Shown: positions 59,311 to 64,000 of the stretch, piece after piece
Position numbering within the stretch: position 1 is the stretch's first letter
Layout: each line of letters begins with the position of its first letter
Source: Galerina marginata
Taxonomy: Eukaryota; Basidiomycota; Agaricomycetes; Agaricales; Galerinaceae
Assembly (NCBI GenBank): GCA_023014335.1
Contig: JAECYW010000023.1
Coordinates: forward strand, 186,001-250,000
Reading direction: 5' to 3'
Length of the DNA: 64,000 nt
Notes under the pieces: model-generated
Databases searched by the model: none
Seen by the model: only the letters and a program-made list of their open reading frames with translations
What the model was told of the DNA's origin: nothing
Program-made: the position numbers and the translations under genes

Positions 59311-60631
59311 ATGGGGATTCTGAGTATCCCTCCCCAGTCCTACATGGGCTGGAAAGGTACGTGCGCTACACTACTTCCGCAGCCTGCAGCTCCATTCAAG
59401 TTGCCGAATACACGCACCGATGACGCTTCTACTCTACTCCAGTTTCAATCACTCTCTTGCACGCAATCGGTGCGAGCTCAGCCATTTATCGCATTGTGCA
59501 TCGATTTCGGATGCACCGAGCTTGGTGGGACGACTATGTCGTTTTCTGCCCCTTAGTCTTCAACACACTGTATTGTTTCTTGACTTGGTTTCGGTTCGAC
59601 CATCGAGGCGAGTGAATCTACATCTTAACGTCAAGTGATCTGACTTCTCATGGGAAAGGAAATTTAGTCACGAATCTTTTTTCTGTACCAACGTCTTTCA
59701 GGATTCTAAACTCGTTCTGGCTGTCCCTCTTACCGTACCTTCTTTCCGTTTGGTATGGGTTGTTTTCTGGCTTTCTTCCGGGAAGTGCACCTGTTGATTC
59801 TTACTCCTCGTCAATTCAGGTCATCCCGAGCGAGCCTCGCTTTGTCATTGGCGAGGATATTCCCAACGAAGCACCATGCTCGGGTGTGGTCATTCATTCT
59901 TGTCGCCTTTATGATTATCTCCTTTATTGGCTGTGTGCTTGTCCTGACACTATGCTGTAAATATCCTTCCTGGTTGCTTATCCTCTATGAAGGAAGCCAC
60001 TGCGTCACGGTTAAAGGAGGCTTCATATTGTCGCTAGTTTTCCTCGTCTCAGGTAATTCTAAATCCTGGATTCCTCGCGTCGTGAGCCTAAAGACTCCTG
60101 TCTTACGTTTTTCTAGATAATATCATCAGCGACGTTCTACTCGTCGGATCGCCTCTCGCCTTCTTCTGGAGTGTAAAACTCCCTCAGACAGAGCGCCGTC
60201 TAATTCTGGCTGTTTTTTGTGGAAGTATATTGACATTAATAGCAGCAATCTGTGTCGGGTTTCTATTCGTAAATAGTAAAGTATTTCTGGGCGAGGACGC
60301 GGGCATAATCCTTATCGGTATATGCAATATCGAGGTAGCTAATCATTCGCACCTTTTTATCACTCCTTTAAACTCTATATATTCTCAGGCGGCCGTTTGT
60401 CTTTTTGCGTCCAACCTACCGGTTGTGTCGACGCGTCTTTATCAAACCTTACGCCGCCGCCGCACTAGCCATCGAGATCCTTCAAGACGACAAAATGCAG
60501 AAAGAACACAAGATTGTTCTCAGGAGCCATGCACTTGCGCTGGCGTATCCGATGATTATCCATCTCTAGGGCAACTGACACTCACTGAAATATCAACAAT
60601 CTCTTCACCGCCTCAATCTCGTGATGGGTAG
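59311..60631 (+). CDS. seven-helix fungal membrane protein, copy B
   Basis: The ATG at 59311 opens MGILSIPPQSYMGWK, spliced to VSITLLHAIGASSAIYRIVH, RAWWDDYVVF, the helix LNSFWLSLLPYLLSVW, SSRASLALSLARIF, WSFILVAFMIISFIGCVLVL, GFILSLVFLVS, DVLLVGSPLAFFW, LTLIAAICVGFLFV and AAVCLFASNLPVV, then an Arg-rich loop and an acidic Ser-rich tail ending PPQSRDG. Six exons join in frame, all GT-AG. It appears intact. Membrane protein, probably a sensor or receptor; ligand unknown. Copy A lies 53 kb away on the same strand. Confidence 0.78.
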
Positions 60632-61020
60632 TGGTCCATTGACAAAGATTTGGGCTGCATGGAACTGGTTTTAGCTACGAGCAGGAGGTTTGGAGCTACG
60701 CCAATACTTATGCGGTTTCAACTTTGGCTGACAACTACTCGCTACACGAATCTACATAGTTGCATGACAATGCAAATGAAAGGCTGCCTGTTCGGGGCAA
60801 GCCTTACTAACAGAAATCACGCCGAAAGACAGGATAATGTTTAGGCTTCGTTGCTCGTGGTAAGAGAGGGCACATACAGGAATAATGTAGCTACGTACCT
60901 TCGTTGCTCGTTGTACGAGAGGAGGAGCAATGAAGGTGAAATGAAAACCTCATACTTTCAATCATGAACCTTCTTTCATCAGACATTTGAGGCGGCTTTC
61001 AAAGGTTTCTTCATGTGTAA
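60632..61020. other. 3' flank of seven-helix copy B
   Basis: The first 130 bases resemble 6890-7000. A direct repeat (cttcgttgctcgt) occurs at about 60848 and 60900. No gene. Confidence 0.4.
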
Positions 61021-61592
61021 ATGAAGCTCTCCCTCGCTTCAACCGTCTTACAAACTGATAAATTTTACTCATTCTAGCCGCGCACAGTGCTTGCATTAAT
61101 GCCCACCACTCGAGAGGCAATAATAGACCTAAAAATTGTCCTTGCGAGGAGGCCGTCAAAGATTACGAGGAAAACATTCTCGATGACCTTCAGATACCCG
61201 AAGACGGGTTCCACAGCGTCTTCCCATCAATGCCCAAGCCTCCCCAGCCATTCCGACAATACGACCTAGTCTGCGGAGCCCACGCGTCCGGAAAGAAGAT
61301 GACACTCGAGCTGCTATCGCACCAACTTCAGTTGTTCCTGCGCCGCCCATTCCAAACCTTGCTGTCCAATCTTCAGTCGAAGAACCTGGTGCTGCGCCAT
61401 CACACTCCGCAGAATCATAGTGCTACTGACCATGCGATGGACCGCCATGTCACGCGCAGCGGGATCCTTGTGTCAACGAGGCCTGTGCACGACCTGATAT
61501 ATATTTCGTATTCTTCGAAGAGGCTGTTGATTTATATTACATTTTTCTACTTCCAGTCGGAGAACGGAAACCAACTGGTAGCAGGAGCTTGA
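61021..61592 (+). pseudogene. secreted protein gene with early frameshift
   Basis: The ATG at 61021 reads MKLSLASTVLQT and then stops, while the neighbouring frame reads LLILAAHSACINAHHSRGN, NCPCEEAVKDYEENILDDLQ, IPEDGFHSVFPSMPKPPQPF and YDLVCGAHASGKKM, to a stop at 61592. Together this looks like a signal peptide and mature secreted protein broken by one frameshift; a 33-nt intron (gtctta to ttctag) would join the wrong frame. Not recognised as a known family. Confidence 0.4.
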
Positions 61593-61878
61593 TGAATGAA
61601 CGTTAACCGGTGGAACAGTGTACTTCTCGCGGTTTCGTAGCACCAAGAGGTATAAGTCCAAAGACAAAAATAGGCTTTGTTTTTTATTTTTATTTTGGTT
61701 GTTTCAATGTCCTTTGGGGCGTGCGCCTTATGTACTCCAGAACGGCTAAAATACCTTGTCTGTCTACGTGACCGTGTGCTATTCTAAGGCTCTAGTCTAC
61801 TGTAACTCCACGCCGATGGGTGATGGTGATATATAAAAATACAAAAAGGATCCGAAAAACCGGGGAAAAATCAAACCC
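61593..61878. other. interval between convergent frames
   Basis: AT-rich; no gene. Confidence 0.4.
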
Positions 61879-62485
61879 TCAGCTACTGTCGCTTTTCTCC
61901 AAATTATCTTGAGCCTCACTGCTTCCTGTCATTGCCATTGAATCACCAATCCGTGAATGATTTTTTTCCAACAAAGGAGGAAACTGAAGATACTCAGTAT
62001 CTCCCCCGTCAACAATAACACCAGACCGGCCCTCCGAGTCCGTAGCTTGGCTGAGAGGTGCTTGTGGTCCTCCTGTCGCTATTAGATGCGCTTCTTTGTT
62101 CTTATGCAGAACACGGCGCGAGCATTGAGAGCATGATTCGGTTTTTGAATGGCGCAAGGAGGGTGATTCTGGTTCACTCCTGCTAACCCGTGCACATTCA
62201 CAGACTCGGAGGCCAATGTTTTCGGAGTGTGCATAATTAATGCTGGCACTGAGAGAAGACTCAGGAGGTACAGCAGGATGGTATCCTTCGTTGTCGGTAT
62301 TTATTTGAGAAATATGGTTGTTCAAATGCTGGGGTTCTATTTAAAGAAGCAGGATAGTAAATGAGCATAAATTCTCCTTGCATTAATGAATCAATCAGCT
62401 CACCGACTATTGACCTCGCAGGGTGAGAAGCAGAATCAACATCTCTGCCCTCTGGGGAGAGGTCAACTGGAGAAGTGGTGGCCAT
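61879..62485 (-). CDS. two-exon hypothetical protein
   Basis: The ATG at 62485 opens MATTSPVDLSPEGRD, through ASHPARSIV; an intron with donor gtgagctg and acceptor aaatag (about 62338-62405) joins to EPQHLNNHISQINTDNEGYH and a Ser/Glu-rich, low-structure chain with CECARVSRSEPES, CSQCSRRV and ending EAQDNLEKSDSS. About 180 residues. Two Cys-x-Cys type pairs are visible, but no known domain. Probably disordered and intracellular. Confidence 0.5.
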
Positions 62486-62731
62486 CAAAATATTGGACAG
62501 CTTAACCAGTTCAACCTACCAACTTCGAGCAAAATCGTCCTGTATTTATCATCACCTTGGAATGTGGCGTCGAGGAGCGCATAACCTCTTCAGAATGCAA
62601 AGTAGGACCGACGATCGTCTATACACTGCTCGGTCTTGCTGTTCAATGACCCAGCACCCCGACGGACGGGAAGACATCGAACGACTGAGTGACGCTTTAG
62701 GCTATAGGTCCTTAACATGGATAATATTTTG
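62486..62731. other. interval without gene
   Basis: Upstream of the hypothetical gene; its end (62701-62731) resembles the end of the following repeat units. Confidence 0.4.
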
Positions 62732-63294
62732 CGAGGTCGGTAATTAGAAATAAGCGAATTTGAAATTGCTTTGACAGCTGGACAAGAGAGATCGTCGGCC
62801 TACTGCGCAGAGAGACAGAGAAAGCTGTATTATCACTCTAAGATTAGCTTTTTCCACCCAAACACATGGAAGGGGAGGTGAACAAGAGATATGTCTCAGA
62901 TGCTTGCCTCTAACTGTGCAGCACCGGACCGTGCCTCCTCCACAAAATACCCGCCATCTTCAATCCAACGTCCCAGTCCAAGGGATCCAATTCGAAATGA
63001 CGCCAGAAATTAGGATCTAACCAAGATCTAACCAGAAAGCAGGAGGAAAAAGGAGACCTCAGAAACTCTCTCCACAAGGTGCACATTGTAGTACTTGGAA
63101 GAAGGAGCGAATTAAGGTAGTAACACAGCAGGCAGCACAATTCGAATTGAAGCACCGACTACCGCGGAGTCACGTGCTCTCAATGTACAATACCGGGATC
63201 AAGGAGACGGGTGTCCGTTGGGGCCCTCGCTAAGCGACGACGTGCATAGATTCATAATTTGAGCTATGGATGCTTAAAGAGGCCTAGTGATTTT
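62732..63294. repeat. tandem repeat unit 1
   Basis: Begins gcgaggtcggtaattag and gcgaatttgaaattgctttg, contains agagatcgtcggcct and ggtgcacat, and ends ggcctagtgatttt. The second unit follows directly. Confidence 0.85.
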
Positions 63295-64000
63295 CGAGGT
63301 CAGTAATCAGAGATTGGCGAATTTGAAATTGCTTTGACAGCTAGACAAGAGAGATCGTCGGCCTGCTGCGCAGAGAGACAAGAGAAAGCTGTATTATCAC
63401 TTTAAAATTAGATTTTCTCACTCTAGGACAAGACCAATTCAACCATAGAGCACATGGAAGGGCAGTTGGGCCAGAGATATGTCTCAGACACTTTCCAATT
63501 GCTTTCCAATAACTGCACAGCACTGAACCGTGCCATTCTTGGAAGTACTCGCTGTATTGTATATCTTTCAGTCCAACATCCAATTCCAAATGACGCCAGA
63601 AATTAGGATCTACAAAGGACTGCGCTGATCTCAGGAATTCTCCACAAGGTGCACATCATAGTACTTGGAAGAAAGAGCGGATTAAGGTAATAACACGGCA
63701 GGCAGCACAATTTGAATTTAAGCGCCGTCTCTTTTCACGGGTCCTGTTGCTGGCCAAAGGGCAGGACCGCGTGGCTCCTACCTCCATGCTTATCCCTTAA
63801 GCTCAAGATTGGCTGTGGACGTCGGACCAGTGCGAGGTCGAGATTAGGCGCCGACGACCACGGACCTAGTCACGTGCTCTTAATTTACAACACCAAAAAG
63901 TTGGAGAAATCAAGAAGACAGGTGGATGTCGGGGCCCTCGCTAAGCGACGACAGGCATAGATTCATAATTTGGGCTATGGATCCTTAAAGAGGCCTAGTA
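63295..64000. repeat. tandem repeat unit 2 (runs to the window end)
   Basis: Begins cgaggtcagtaatcag and repeats the plan of unit 1, but carries about 145 extra bases at 63722-63870 (ctcttttcacgggtcctgtt to cacggaccta). It ends at the same attcataatttgggctatgg and ggcctagta, so a third unit may begin outside the window. Confidence 0.85.

Noticed and set aside
63228..63242. tcgctaagcga palindrome as a terminator or recombination site
   Set aside because: Short, without context; simply part of both repeat units.

Overview
The window looks like nuclear DNA of a mushroom-forming basidiomycete (Agaricomycetes). Genes are split by many short GT-AG introns (about 50-70 nt). The families present are typical of such fungi: an AGADTT-type cytochrome P450 pair, a membrane-anchored amidohydrolase of the CE9-like type, SxxK serine hydrolases, a seven-helix membrane protein, a beta-trefoil protein, and a His/Met/Gly-rich bHLH factor. 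No rRNA, tRNA, CRISPR or complete transposon was recognised.

Layout. 1-1707: 3' part of an amidohydrolase gene (+). 2601-4173: beta-trefoil lectin-like gene (-) with one in-frame stop. 4795-5000: tiny relict of the amidohydrolase. 5578-6864: seven-helix membrane protein copy A. 7252-13440: a tandemly duplicated unit of serine hydrolase (-) and a divergent gene of an unrecognised family (+); the + members are now relicts. 13825-19062: a short intact member of that family, a GTTTAAAC-rich inserted segment, and a decayed amidohydrolase. 19063-30076: 11 kb with no convincing gene. 30077-32329: bHLH transcription factor, GC-rich, in the middle of a gene-poor zone that ends at 40138. 40139-48267 (-): intact amidohydrolase, one short and two long family members, the inverted counterpart of 12614-19062. 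49063-49447: small secreted protein. 50012-57690: two P450 genes (-) flanking a serine-hydrolase relict and a coiled-coil member of the unknown family (+). 59311-60631: seven-helix protein copy B. 61021-62485: a broken secreted-protein gene and a two-exon hypothetical gene. 62732-64000: tandem repeat of about 0.56 kb units.

The most interesting content is the unrecognised family, called here the MKQY family from its first residues: four intact-looking genes with one further short form (five in all) plus three relicts. All have an N-terminal beta-rich module of about 180 residues, then a variable acidic or coiled-coil linker; three also have a conserved C-terminal helical module. Upstream regions of several members share a module of tandem GATA-type sites followed by a GGCGCC-type box, and in two places this lies between the family start and a divergent serine hydrolase. 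The block [long member, short member, amidohydrolase] occurs twice in opposite orientation about 26 kb apart around the bHLH gene; one amidohydrolase copy has decayed. This is a birth-and-death landscape of accessory genes around a conserved regulator. All splice models were made by eye and all homology statements come from recognition of motifs, not searches.
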